A stretch of 64,000 bases of DNA from Cypionkella sp049896245. Its GTDB lineage: Bacteria; Pseudomonadota; Alphaproteobacteria; Rhodobacterales; Rhodobacteraceae. The DNA lies in contig NZ_JAFCTX010000007.1 of NCBI RefSeq assembly GCF_049896245.1, positions 1-64,000 on the forward strand, read 5' to 3'. Shown here in pieces: positions 40,606 to 48,238 of this stretch; position 1 is the first letter of the stretch, and each line of letters begins with the position of its first letter. The notes under the pieces were generated by a model. The model had not been told where the DNA came from, made no database searches, and saw nothing but the letters and a program-made list of their open reading frames with translations. The position numbers and the translations under genes were made by a program.

Positions 40606-41100
40606 ATGAAATTGAATGAACTGCACGACAATCCCGGTGCAACCAAAAAGCAAAAGCGCGTGGCGCGTGGTCCGGGTTCGGGCTCGGGTAAAACCGCTGG
40701 CCGTGGTATCAAGGGTCAGAAATCGCGTTCGGGCGTCGCTATTGGCGGCTACGAAGGCGGCCAGATGCCGCTGTATCGCCGTCTGCCGAAGCGCGGCTTC
40801 AACAAGCCGAACCAAGACCGTTTCGCGGTGATCAACCTCGGCCTGATCGAGAAATTCATCGGCCTCGGCAAACTCGACGCGAAAGTTGAGATCACTGAGG
40901 ATATGCTGGTTGACGCAGGCCTCACCGGCCACAAGCGCGACGGCATCCGCATCCTGAACAAAGGCTCGATCACCACTGCGGTCAAACTGAACGTGACGGG
41001 CGCTTCTGCCGCTGCTGTTGAAGCCGTTGCAGCCGCTGGCGGCACCTTGACCGTGGCACCAGTCTTGGCAGCTTTTACCAAAGCGGTCCGCAAAGCATAA
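40606..41100 (+). CDS. rplO: 50S ribosomal protein L15
   Basis: L15 is a late-assembly 50S protein. The 164 residues begin MKLNELHDNPGATKKQKRVA and include the glycine-rich GSGSGKTAGRGIKGQKSRSG and GGQMPLYRRLPKRGFNKPNQ. The start at 40606 after AGGAG is the family start. It is separated from L30 by an inserted 1.65-kb block and followed by secY after 116 bp. Confidence 0.97.
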   Translation: MKLNELHDNPGATKKQKRVARGPGSGSGKTAGRGIKGQKSRSGVAIGGYEGGQMPLYRRLPKRGFNKPNQDRFAVINLGLIEKFIGLGKLDAKVEITEDMLVDAGLTGHKRDGIRILNKGSITTAVKLNVTGASAAAVEAVAAAGGTLTVAPVLAAFTKAVRKA

Positions 41101-41216
41101 CTAACGCCTTGTGAGCAGTCGACAGACCGCTTACATCGGCTTATGTTTCCCGCGCCGCCGACCGGAAACGGTTTGGCGGCGCTTCCCATATCGGGCTTAC
41201 GCAGAAAGAACTGGGC

Positions 41217-42578
41217 ATGGCTTCAGCTGCCGAACAGATGGCCGCGAACCTCAGCTGGGGTACGCTAGGCAAGGCGACGGATCTCCGTAGCCGGATTTTC
41301 TTCACCATTGGCCTGCTCATGGTCTACCGCCTTGGCACCTATGTGCCGGTTCCGGGCATTGACGGCACCGCGTTGCGCAATTTCATGGACAACGCGGGGC
41401 AGGGCATCGGCGGTATGCTGTCGATGTTCACCGGCGGTGCGATCAAGCGCATGGGCATCTTTGCCTTGGGGATCATGCCCTATATTTCGGCCTCGATCAT
41501 AATCCAGCTTTTGGCTTCGATGATCCCGGCGCTGGAGCAGATGAAGAAAGAAGGCGACGCCGGCCGCAAGAAGATGAACCAGTGGACGCGCTACGGCACC
41601 GTCTGTCTGGCGATCCTGCAAGGCTTCGGCATCGCCAAATCCATCGAAGCGGGCGGTTTGGCCCACACCCCCGGCATGTATTTCGTGATCTCCTGCGTGA
41701 TCACCCTTGTGGCTGGCACGATGTTCCTGATGTGGCTGGGTGAGCAGATCACCGCGCGCGGCATCGGCAACGGCACCTCACTGATCATCTTCACCGGTAT
41801 CGTCGCCGAGATTCCGCACGCTTTGGCGCAGTTCTTTAGCCAAGGCCGCGCGGGCGTGATCTCAACCCCGGTGATCTTGGGCGTCTTGGTGATGGTCGTC
41901 GGCGTGATCGCTTTTGTTGTGTTCATGGAGCGGGCGCTACGCAAGATCCACATCCAATACCCCCGCCGCCAAGTTGGTATGAAGGTCTACGATGGCGGCT
42001 CCAGCCACTTGCCGATCAAGGTCAACCCGGCAGGCGTGATTCCTGCGATCTTTGCCTCGTCCCTGCTGCTGTTGCCGACCACGATCGCGACGTTCTCCGG
42101 TGCCAACACTGGCCCGATCATGTCAACGATTCTGGCCTATTTCGGCCATGGCCAGCCGCTGTATCTGTTGTTTTTCGTCTCGATGATCGTGTTCTTCGCG
42201 TATTTCTACACCGCGAACGTCTCGTTCAAAACCGATGAAGTGGCCGACAACCTGAAAAACCAGAACGGCTTTATCCCCGGCATCCGTCCCGGCAAAAAGA
42301 CCGAGGAATATCTCGATTATGTCGTCACCCGCATCCTGGTGCTGGGGTCTGGCTATCTCGCCCTCGTCTGCCTACTGCCTGAGATCCTGATCAGCCAGTT
42401 CTCGATCCCGTTCTACTTCGGCGGCACCTCGGTGCTGATTGTGGTGTCGGTGACGATGGACACGATCAACCAGATCCAGTCGCATCTGCTGGCACACCAA
42501 TACGAAGGTCTGATCGAGAAATCGCAACTGCGCGGCAAAAAGCGCAGCACGGCAAACCGTCCGCCCGCGCGGCGGTGA
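41217..42578 (+). CDS. secY: Preprotein translocase subunit SecY
   Basis: SecY is the protein-conducting channel in the inner membrane. The 453-residue protein has ten predicted spans, starts with AAEQMAANLSWGTLGKATDL, and includes YRLGTYVPVPGIDG, the GIFALGIMPYISASIIIQLL segment of helix 2 and TANVSFKTDEVADNLKNQNG. The partner SecE is encoded at 5423. A terminator follows the gene before adk. Confidence 0.97.
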   Translation: MASAAEQMAANLSWGTLGKATDLRSRIFFTIGLLMVYRLGTYVPVPGIDGTALRNFMDNAGQGIGGMLSMFTGGAIKRMGIFALGIMPYISASIIIQLLASMIPALEQMKKEGDAGRKKMNQWTRYGTVCLAILQGFGIAKSIEAGGLAHTPGMYFVISCVITLVAGTMFLMWLGEQITARGIGNGTSLIIFTGIVAEIPHALAQFFSQGRAGVISTPVILGVLVMVVGVIAFVVFMERALRKIHIQYPRRQVGMKVYDGGSSHLPIKVNPAGVIPAIFASSLLLLPTTIATFSGANTGPIMSTILAYFGHGQPLYLLFFVSMIVFFAYFYTANVSFKTDEVADNLKNQNGFIPGIRPGKKTEEYLDYVVTRILVLGSGYLALVCLLPEILISQFSIPFYFGGTSVLIVVSVTMDTINQIQSHLLAHQYEGLIEKSQLRGKKRSTANRPPARR

Positions 42579-42593
42579 TCGGGTTCTGACTTC

Positions 42594-42627
42594 AGGCCCG
42601 GCGCACCCCGCCGGGCCTTTTCTTTGA
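42594..42627 (+). terminator. Terminator between secY and adk
   Basis: AGGCCCGGCG (42594-42603) pairs with CGCCGGGCCT (42609-42618), followed by TTTTCTTT. The adk start is only 15 bp further on, so read-through or a promoter within secY is needed for adk. Confidence 0.8.
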
Positions 42628-42641
42628 CAGAAAGGCGACCC

Positions 42642-43226
42642 ATGGCAAATATCATCCTCCTCGGGCCACCCGGTGCTGGCAAAGGCACCCAAGCCAAACG
42701 CTTGGTGGATGAACGCGGCATGGTGCAGCTTTCGACTGGTGACATGCTGCGCGAGGCCAAGACCAGCGGCACCGAAATGGGCAAACGCGTGGCTGAAGTG
42801 ATGGATAAAGGCCAGCTTGTCACCGATGACATCGTGATCGGTTTGATTGCCGAGAAACTGTCTCACCCGGCCGCAGGGGGATTCATTTTTGATGGCTTCC
42901 CGCGCACGCTGCCGCAGGCCGATGCTTTGGCCGATCTGCTGGCCAGCCACGACCAAACTTTGGATGCGGTGATCGAGCTTGTGGTTGATGATGCAGCGCT
43001 GATGGGCCGCATCGTCCGGCGCGCCGAGGAGATGATGGCCAAGGGTCAGCCGGTGCGACGTGACGACACGCCAGAGGTGTTTGAGCTGCGCCTGCGCGAG
43101 TTTTATAAGAACACCGCCCCCTTGATCGGCTATTACTGGGCGAAAAAAAATCTGCGCCAGGTCGATGGCATGGCGGAAATGGACGTGGTTGCCGTCGAGA
43201 TTGCCAAAGTTCTTGACAAAGCGTAA
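42642..43226 (+). CDS. adk: Adenylate kinase
   Basis: Adenylate kinase interconverts ATP and AMP with two ADP. The 194-residue protein has the P loop LLGPPGAGKGTQAK, LSTGDMLREA, and FDGFPRTLPQADAL of the AMP site. The LID region is of the short form (RRAEEMMAKGQPVRRDDTPE) lacking the longer insert and zinc cysteines. The start at 42642 follows AAAGGCG; an upstream in-frame start inside the terminator region is rejected. Location after secY is conserved across bacteria. Confidence 0.96.
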   Translation: MANIILLGPPGAGKGTQAKRLVDERGMVQLSTGDMLREAKTSGTEMGKRVAEVMDKGQLVTDDIVIGLIAEKLSHPAAGGFIFDGFPRTLPQADALADLLASHDQTLDAVIELVVDDAALMGRIVRRAEEMMAKGQPVRRDDTPEVFELRLREFYKNTAPLIGYYWAKKNLRQVDGMAEMDVVAVEIAKVLDKA

Positions 43227-43244
43227 TTAAGCCGCCCGCTGCCC

Positions 43245-43273
43245 TTGACGCTCTGGTCAAAAGCCCATAAAGC
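43245..43273 (+). promoter_or_regulatory. Candidate promoter for rpsM operon
   Basis: TTGACG (43245-43250) and TAAAGC (43268-43273) with 17-bp spacing lie in the 180-bp gap between adk and rpsM. A hairpin (TCCCGCA / TGCGGGA, about 43282-43306) lies downstream of it in the leader. Confidence 0.45.
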
Positions 43274-43405
43274 ACGGCGTCCCGCAGCGGAATCGCTTGC
43301 GGGATTCCTTATACGTTAAGGATTCGAATCGTCTCAGACAACTGTGACGGTGTTGTGAAAAAAGGTTCTGGCACTACGGAACCGCAACCATGAAGGAATA
43401 CACGT

Positions 43406-43774
43406 TTGGCACGTATTGCTGGCGTTAACATCCCTACCGCGAAACGGGTTCCGATCGCGCTCACCTATATCACCGGCGTTGGCCCGCATATCGCAGAGCA
43501 AATCTGCGCATCTGTCGGCATCGACCGCGCCCGTCGCGTCAACCAGCTTTCGGATGCCGAAGTGCTGCAAATCCGCGAGTTCATCGACGCGAACGTCACG
43601 GTTGAGGGCGATCTGCGCCGCGAAACCTCGATGAACATCAAGCGTTTGATGGATCTCGGCTGCTACCGTGGCCTGCGTCATCGTAAGGGCCTGCCGGTCC
43701 GCGGTCAGCGCACCCACACCAACGCTCGCACCCGCAAAGGCCCCGCTAAGGCCATTGCTGGCAAGAAGAAATAA
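43406..43774 (+). CDS. rpsM: 30S ribosomal protein S13
   Basis: S13 contacts the P-site tRNA and the 50S bridge B1. The 122 residues start MARIAGVNIPTAKRVPIALT and show the C-terminal YRGLRHRKGLPVRGQRTHTN. The start codon is TTG, because the family N-terminus coincides exactly with it and AAGGA lies about 9 bp upstream. An ATG at 43390 starts only a 12-codon out-of-frame peptide. It leads the alpha operon S13-S11-RpoA-L17, without S4. Confidence 0.96.
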   Translation: MARIAGVNIPTAKRVPIALTYITGVGPHIAEQICASVGIDRARRVNQLSDAEVLQIREFIDANVTVEGDLRRETSMNIKRLMDLGCYRGLRHRKGLPVRGQRTHTNARTRKGPAKAIAGKKK

Positions 43775-43789
43775 GAGGGGCGTTTAGAT

Positions 43790-44185
43790 ATGGCACGCGA
43801 TACCAAAGCATCCCGCACGAAGAAAAAAGAACGCAAGAACATCGCCGCTGGCGTGGTTCACGTGAACTCTTCGTTCAACAACACCAAAATCCTGATCTCC
43901 GACGTTCAGGGCAACGCGATTTCCTGGTCGTCCTCGGGCACCATGGGCTTCAAAGGCTCGCGGAAATCCACGCCTTACGCAGCGCAAATGGCAGCAGAAG
44001 ATGCAGGCCGCAAAGCGCAAGAGCATGGCATGAAGACCGTCGAAGTCGAAGTGCAAGGCCCGGGTTCGGGCCGCGAAAGCGCCCTGCGCGCCTTGGCCGC
44101 AGTTGGTCTGAACGTCACCTCGATCCGTGACGTGACGCCACTTGCGCACAACGGCTGCCGTCCGCCGAAGCGCCGTCGCGTCTAA
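43790..44185 (+). CDS. rpsK: 30S ribosomal protein S11
   Basis: S11 is a platform protein that contacts the Shine-Dalgarno helix. The 131-residue protein includes VVHVNSSFNNTKILISDVQG and the C-terminal signature TPLAHNGCRPPKRRRV. It begins 15 bp after rpsM. Confidence 0.97.
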   Translation: MARDTKASRTKKKERKNIAAGVVHVNSSFNNTKILISDVQGNAISWSSSGTMGFKGSRKSTPYAAQMAAEDAGRKAQEHGMKTVEVEVQGPGSGRESALRALAAVGLNVTSIRDVTPLAHNGCRPPKRRRV

Positions 44186-44299
44186 AGCATCACTACAGGT
44201 CGGGTCGTGCGATGTCTGCCCGGCCCGATTTCTGCATTTCTGAACCTCGGGCGTCCTTTGCTTAGGACATGAGCAGAAGACAAGTATGGAGGCGGTCAC

Positions 44300-45316
44300 A
44301 TGATCCACAAAAATTGGCTTGAACTGATTAAACCGACGCAGCTGGTCGTGAAACCGGGGGCAGATGCACAGCGCACCGCCACCGTATTCGCTGAACCGCT
44401 GGAGCGCGGCTTTGGCCTGACCCTTGGCAACGCGCTGCGCCGCGTGCTGATGTCGTCATTGCAAGGCGGCGCTATCACCTCGGTGCAGATCGACAACGTG
44501 CTGCACGAGTTCTCCTCGGTCGCAGGCGTGCGCGAAGATGTCACTGACATCGTGCTGAACCTGAAAGGCGTCTCGCTGAAGATGGAAGTCGAAGGCCCGA
44601 AACGGCTGTCGATCTCTGCCAAGGGTCCGGGCGTTGTCACCGCGGGCGACATCTCGGAAACCAACGGCATCGAAGTCTTGAACAAAGACCACGTCATCTG
44701 CCACCTTGATGACGGCGCTGATGTGTTCATGGAACTCACCGTGAACACCGGCAAAGGCTATGTTGCCGCTGACAAAAACCGCCCGGAAGATGCGCCAATC
44801 GGTCTGATCCCGATCGACGCGATCTATTCGCCGGTGAAAAAAGTGTCCTACGAAGTCACCCCGACCCGCGAAGGTCAGGTGCTGGATTATGACAAGCTGA
44901 CGATGAAAATCGAAACCGACGGCTCGCTGACCCCGGAAGACGCTGTGGCTTACGCCGCGCGCATTCTGCAAGACCAGCTCGCCGTGTTCGTCAATTTTGA
45001 TGAGCCGGAAGCCGCGGGCAAAGGCGTCGAAGATGCTGGCCTCGAATTCAACCCGCTGCTGCTGAAGAAGGTAGACGAGTTGGAGCTGTCGGTGCGTTCG
45101 GCAAACTGCCTGAAGAACGACAACATTGTCTACATCGGCGATCTGATCCAGAAAACCGAAGCAGAAATGCTGCGCACTCCGAACTTCGGCCGCAAATCCT
45201 TGAACGAAATCAAGGAAGTGCTGTCGGGCATGGGTCTGCATCTGGGCATGGAAGTCGAAGACTGGCCGCCGGAAAACATCGAAGATCTGGCTAAGCGTTT
45301 CGAAGACCAGTTCTAA
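44300..45316 (+). CDS. rpoA: RNA polymerase subunit alpha
   Basis: The alpha subunit directs RNA polymerase assembly and contacts activators. The 338 residues consist of an N-terminal dimerisation domain (LERGFGLTLGNALRRVLMSS) and a C-terminal DNA-binding domain (LSVRSANCLKNDNIVYIGDL, FGRKSLNEIKEVL). GGAGGCGG precedes the ATG. It is located after rpsK as in other bacteria; rpsD is not part of this operon, as usual in alphaproteobacteria. Confidence 0.98.
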   Translation: MIHKNWLELIKPTQLVVKPGADAQRTATVFAEPLERGFGLTLGNALRRVLMSSLQGGAITSVQIDNVLHEFSSVAGVREDVTDIVLNLKGVSLKMEVEGPKRLSISAKGPGVVTAGDISETNGIEVLNKDHVICHLDDGADVFMELTVNTGKGYVAADKNRPEDAPIGLIPIDAIYSPVKKVSYEVTPTREGQVLDYDKLTMKIETDGSLTPEDAVAYAARILQDQLAVFVNFDEPEAAGKGVEDAGLEFNPLLLKKVDELELSVRSANCLKNDNIVYIGDLIQKTEAEMLRTPNFGRKSLNEIKEVLSGMGLHLGMEVEDWPPENIEDLAKRFEDQF

Positions 45317-45452
45317 GAATTACGGCGGGGGAAACCCCGCCGCGCTACAAATGCCTGCAATAGCGGGGAACAACCGGGCATAAGCCCCAAGGTGAGCGGG
45401 ACCAATCGTAGGCCCTGCCGGACAAAGTAAAACACGCGAATAGGAGATTCCC

Positions 45453-45872
45453 ATGCGTCACGCCTCAGGTTACCGCAAGCTAAACCGCACCCACGAACAC
45501 CGCAAAGCGATGTTCGCCAACATGGCCGGGTCTTTGATCGAGCACGAGCAGATCAAAACTACCCTGCCGAAAGCCAAAGAACTGCGCCCGATCATCGAAA
45601 AGCTGATCACCCTTGCCAAGCGCGGCGATCTGCACGCCCGCCGTCAGGCGCATTCGCAGCTGAAGCAAGACATCCACACCGCGCGCCTGTTCGAAATCCT
45701 CGGGCCGCGTTACCAGGATCGTCAGGGCGGCTACGTCCGCGTGCTGAAAGCTGGCTTCCGTTACGGCGACATGGCGCCGATGGCGATCATCGAATTCGTC
45801 GACCGTGACCCGAACGCGAAAGGTGCCGCCGACCACGCCCGCACCGCCGCCGAGGATGCGTTTGAGGCGTAA
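45453..45872 (+). CDS. rplQ: 50S ribosomal protein L17
   Basis: L17 lies near the tunnel exit. The 139-residue protein begins MRHASGYRKLNRTHEHRKAM and includes LITLAKRGDLHARRQAHSQL and QDRQGGYVRVLKAGFRYGDM. Length is typical of alphaproteobacteria. It ends the ribosomal cluster with a terminator 20 bp downstream. Confidence 0.97.
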   Translation: MRHASGYRKLNRTHEHRKAMFANMAGSLIEHEQIKTTLPKAKELRPIIEKLITLAKRGDLHARRQAHSQLKQDIHTARLFEILGPRYQDRQGGYVRVLKAGFRYGDMAPMAIIEFVDRDPNAKGAADHARTAAEDAFEA

Positions 45873-45894
45873 GCCCTTCGCAGATCGCCTTGAG

Positions 45895-45920
45895 AACCCG
45901 CCCTAATCGGCGGGTTTTTT
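45895..45920 (+). terminator. Terminator of the alpha operon
   Basis: AACCCGCC (45895-45902) pairs with GGCGGGTT (45909-45916), followed by a T run. It closes the ribosomal protein cluster. The further 200 bp to luxR are AT-richer and contain no gene. Confidence 0.85.
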
Positions 45921-46117
45921 CATATCTATCAAACGCCATCGTGCGGGTTGACGTTGGGTTAACCGCAAGGGCGAAGGCGAATTTTCAAACATTGCTGCCC
46001 TTCGCAACCATTCTGCTGATTGATGTTAAAATAGAAATAGCATGTTGCTGATCCGAGTATAGTAGCCACCCTCCGAACTGCCTAAAGTTGTAATTGAATC
46101 GAGAGATCGAAAAAAAC

Positions 46118-46729
46118 ATGTCAGTAAAGCTAGGTATAGATGTCGAGTTACACCAACTTTCGCTTATGGCCCCGGCGGGCTACTTTGTCGGCCTCCATAT
46201 CCGTTTCACAGCGCCGTTGTTCACCTTCCAGACCTATGACCAGCGCTGGCTCGACTACTACACCGAAAAAGGCTACGTCCTGCGCGATCCGATGGTAGCC
46301 TGGGGCTTCAGTGCCACCGGAACCATCCGTTGGAGCGATAGTGCCCTGCCAGACCCGTTTGGCCTGTTCAATGAGGCCGCCAGATACGGCCTGAACTATG
46401 GCGCCACAGTTGCCTGTGGCCCGGTCAAATCCCGATCCATTGCCTCGTTTGCGCGGGCTGACCGCGAATTTGAGGACCATGAAATTGCAGCCATTGCGAC
46501 CATCGTGCACCGGCTGCATGACGTGACAGAGCCCCCCGAAGAGCTGACCAAGGCTCAGATCGAGGCTCTGCGCTGTATCGCTGGGGGGGACCGGTTTACT
46601 GCCGCTGCGGCGAAACTGGGTATTTCAGAAAGTGCGCTCAAAGCGCGCATCACATCGGCGCGCGTGCGCCTGATGGCGCGCACCACAGCCGAGGCCATTC
46701 AGCGCGCAAAGGATTACCGGCTGATCTGA
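46118..46729 (+). CDS. luxR: LuxR-type quorum-sensing regulator
   Basis: The 203-residue protein has an N-terminal autoinducer-binding domain (YDQRWLDYYTEKGYVLRDPM, with W44, Y47/Y48, D57 and P58 in the positions that line the acyl-homoserine-lactone pocket, and W72) and a C-terminal LuxR helix-turn-helix (LTKAQIEALRCIAGGDRFTA followed by AAAKLGISESALKARI). The HTH departs from the usual pattern at several sites but keeps the LGIS core. It lies 50 bp before the synthase gene, so it is probably its cognate regulator. Start M at 46118 (MSVKLG) is chosen; an ATG-like start at 46094 adds eight residues. No clear lux box was found by eye. Confidence 0.87.
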   Translation: MSVKLGIDVELHQLSLMAPAGYFVGLHIRFTAPLFTFQTYDQRWLDYYTEKGYVLRDPMVAWGFSATGTIRWSDSALPDPFGLFNEAARYGLNYGATVACGPVKSRSIASFARADREFEDHEIAAIATIVHRLHDVTEPPEELTKAQIEALRCIAGGDRFTAAAAKLGISESALKARITSARVRLMARTTAEAIQRAKDYRLI

Positions 46730-46779
46730 AAACCCCTCCGCGATGTTCCGACTGCCATCTGAACATAACGGAGACCAAA

Positions 46780-47370
46780 ATGCTCACCACCACACTGTCT
46801 TTTGCCAACCTCCACAATCATGGAGAGCTGTTCGCGAATATGCTTCGCGCGCGGCGTGAGTTATTCATCGTCCATAACAAATGGGATCTGCCCGAGGCTT
46901 TGGGGATGGAATACGATCAATACGACACCCCGGCCAGCCGCTGGGTGGTCGTGCATGACGATCAGGGCCGGGTTCTGGCGGGCAACCGCCTGACCCCCAC
47001 CACCGCGAAATGCGGCATCTATACCTACATGATCCGCGACGCGCAGCGCGGTCTGCTGGACACCATTCCGGCCAACCTTTTGACCAATGAGGCCCCGGTC
47101 GGCGATCACATCTGGGAATCGAGCCGCCTGTTCGTCGCCCATGACGTGCCCTCCTCCATCCGCCGCCGCGTCCATGCCCAGTTGATCGCGCAACTCGGCG
47201 ACACCGTGCGCAGCCTCGGTGCCACCCATTGCCTGACCCTGCTCGCCGCGACTTGGCCCCGCTGGGCCGACCGCGTCGGCGTCAAGATGAAGGCGATGGG
47301 CCCGGTGATGGAAATCGACGCCATCGACAACCAGGTGGTCGAGATGGATTTCAGCCTGACCAAACACTGA
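46780..47370 (+). CDS. luxI: Acyl-homoserine-lactone synthase (LuxI family)
   Basis: The synthase joins S-adenosylmethionine with an acyl group from acyl-ACP to produce AHL signals. The 196-residue protein keeps the residues essential in LuxI proteins: R26, F29, W35 (RELFIVHNKWDLP), D46 and D49 (EYDQYD), R70 (GNRLTP), E113 and R116 (IWESSRLFV). The signal chain length cannot be read from sequence. GGAGA precedes the ATG. The pair luxR-luxI is placed straight after the ribosomal cluster. Confidence 0.9.
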   Translation: MLTTTLSFANLHNHGELFANMLRARRELFIVHNKWDLPEALGMEYDQYDTPASRWVVVHDDQGRVLAGNRLTPTTAKCGIYTYMIRDAQRGLLDTIPANLLTNEAPVGDHIWESSRLFVAHDVPSSIRRRVHAQLIAQLGDTVRSLGATHCLTLLAATWPRWADRVGVKMKAMGPVMEIDAIDNQVVEMDFSLTKH

Positions 47371-47610
47371 ACGAACCTGCGGCGGCCCATGGGGAGCAGG
47401 GCCGCCCGCAGACCTCCACCGCCAAGCGGCAGGGCAGGCGGAAGCGGCGACGGAACTACCCCGGTAGGGCGGGATATGATGACTCGTGGCGGCGGCGCAG
47501 GTCAGCTATGCGGACGATGCGTTCAGCGCCTTTACAAAGTAGCCTGTTGAGATAGATTCTGAGGCGTTAACTCAAGCTTGCTCCCATAAGGTTCGTTTCA
47601 AGTGAGGCAT
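47371..47610. other. Gap after luxI with GC-rich degraded sequence
   Basis: The first 160 bp are GC-rich and include short inverted pieces (GCGGCGGCCC...GGGCCGCCCGC near 47380-47410). The stretch 47473-47528 resembles 18690-18752 (GATATGA..CGTGGC.GCGGCG...TGCGGACG), so both may be remnants of one dispersed element. No gene is seen. Confidence 0.35.
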
Positions 47611-48087
47611 ATGAACAGCCAAGAACGTCTGTATTTCGACCACCTTTCTGTTCAGTCAAACGATCTTAGAGCAGAGCCCGACGGTGAGAACGTTTCGACC
47701 TGTGACTGCTGTGGCTGCATGAGTCGCAAGGTCTGGGGATATTTGCACTTAAAGCAGGCTGGCACATTAGCTGCATACTTCATGCATTGGACGCCTGGTG
47801 CCTCACTTGCCACGCATCCAGCGAATTTTGATCTGATAGTCGGTCCTTGGGGGGAAGATGAGGCTGCAGAAAATCGCTGTGCAGTAGCACTTATCCAATT
47901 TGAGGGCGAAAATGGCCCCGGCGTGATGGTCATCGATTCCGAGAGCCGTCCTGCCTCATCCGGCGGTCTAGCCAAAATCATGACCGACAGAAACGACGTG
48001 ATCTCCACCCCATTCGCCAGCTCGGTATTTGCGATGTATGATGCAGCACTCCTGCAAGACCATCGCCTTATTCAATTTCTCAGATAG
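47611..48087 (+). CDS. Hypothetical protein with CDCCG motif
   Basis: The 158-residue cytoplasmic protein starts MNSQERLYFDHLSVQSND and contains STCDCCGCMSRKVWGYLHLK, with four cysteines in a C-x-C-C-x-x-C arrangement that could hold a metal. This is followed by AAYFMHWTPGASLATHPANF and a conserved-looking DLIVGPWGEDEA. Similar uncharacterised proteins with this layout exist in several proteobacteria, but no function is known to me. The start at 47611 is preferred over 47602. It stands alone between luxI and rarA. Confidence 0.6.
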   Translation: MNSQERLYFDHLSVQSNDLRAEPDGENVSTCDCCGCMSRKVWGYLHLKQAGTLAAYFMHWTPGASLATHPANFDLIVGPWGEDEAAENRCAVALIQFEGENGPGVMVIDSESRPASSGGLAKIMTDRNDVISTPFASSVFAMYDAALLQDHRLIQFLR

Positions 48088-48238
48088 TGTATCCGCCCGC
48101 AAAGGGGCTCAAAACGACGGTTCTCCAAATACGCTGGTTTTTTGAGCAATTTCTGCCGCTGGCACGGTTCTCTTGCCCCCACCCCGCTAAGGCGCAATCC
48201 GCCTTCCCCCGCCCCACCAGCCCGGCTAAACTCCCCAC

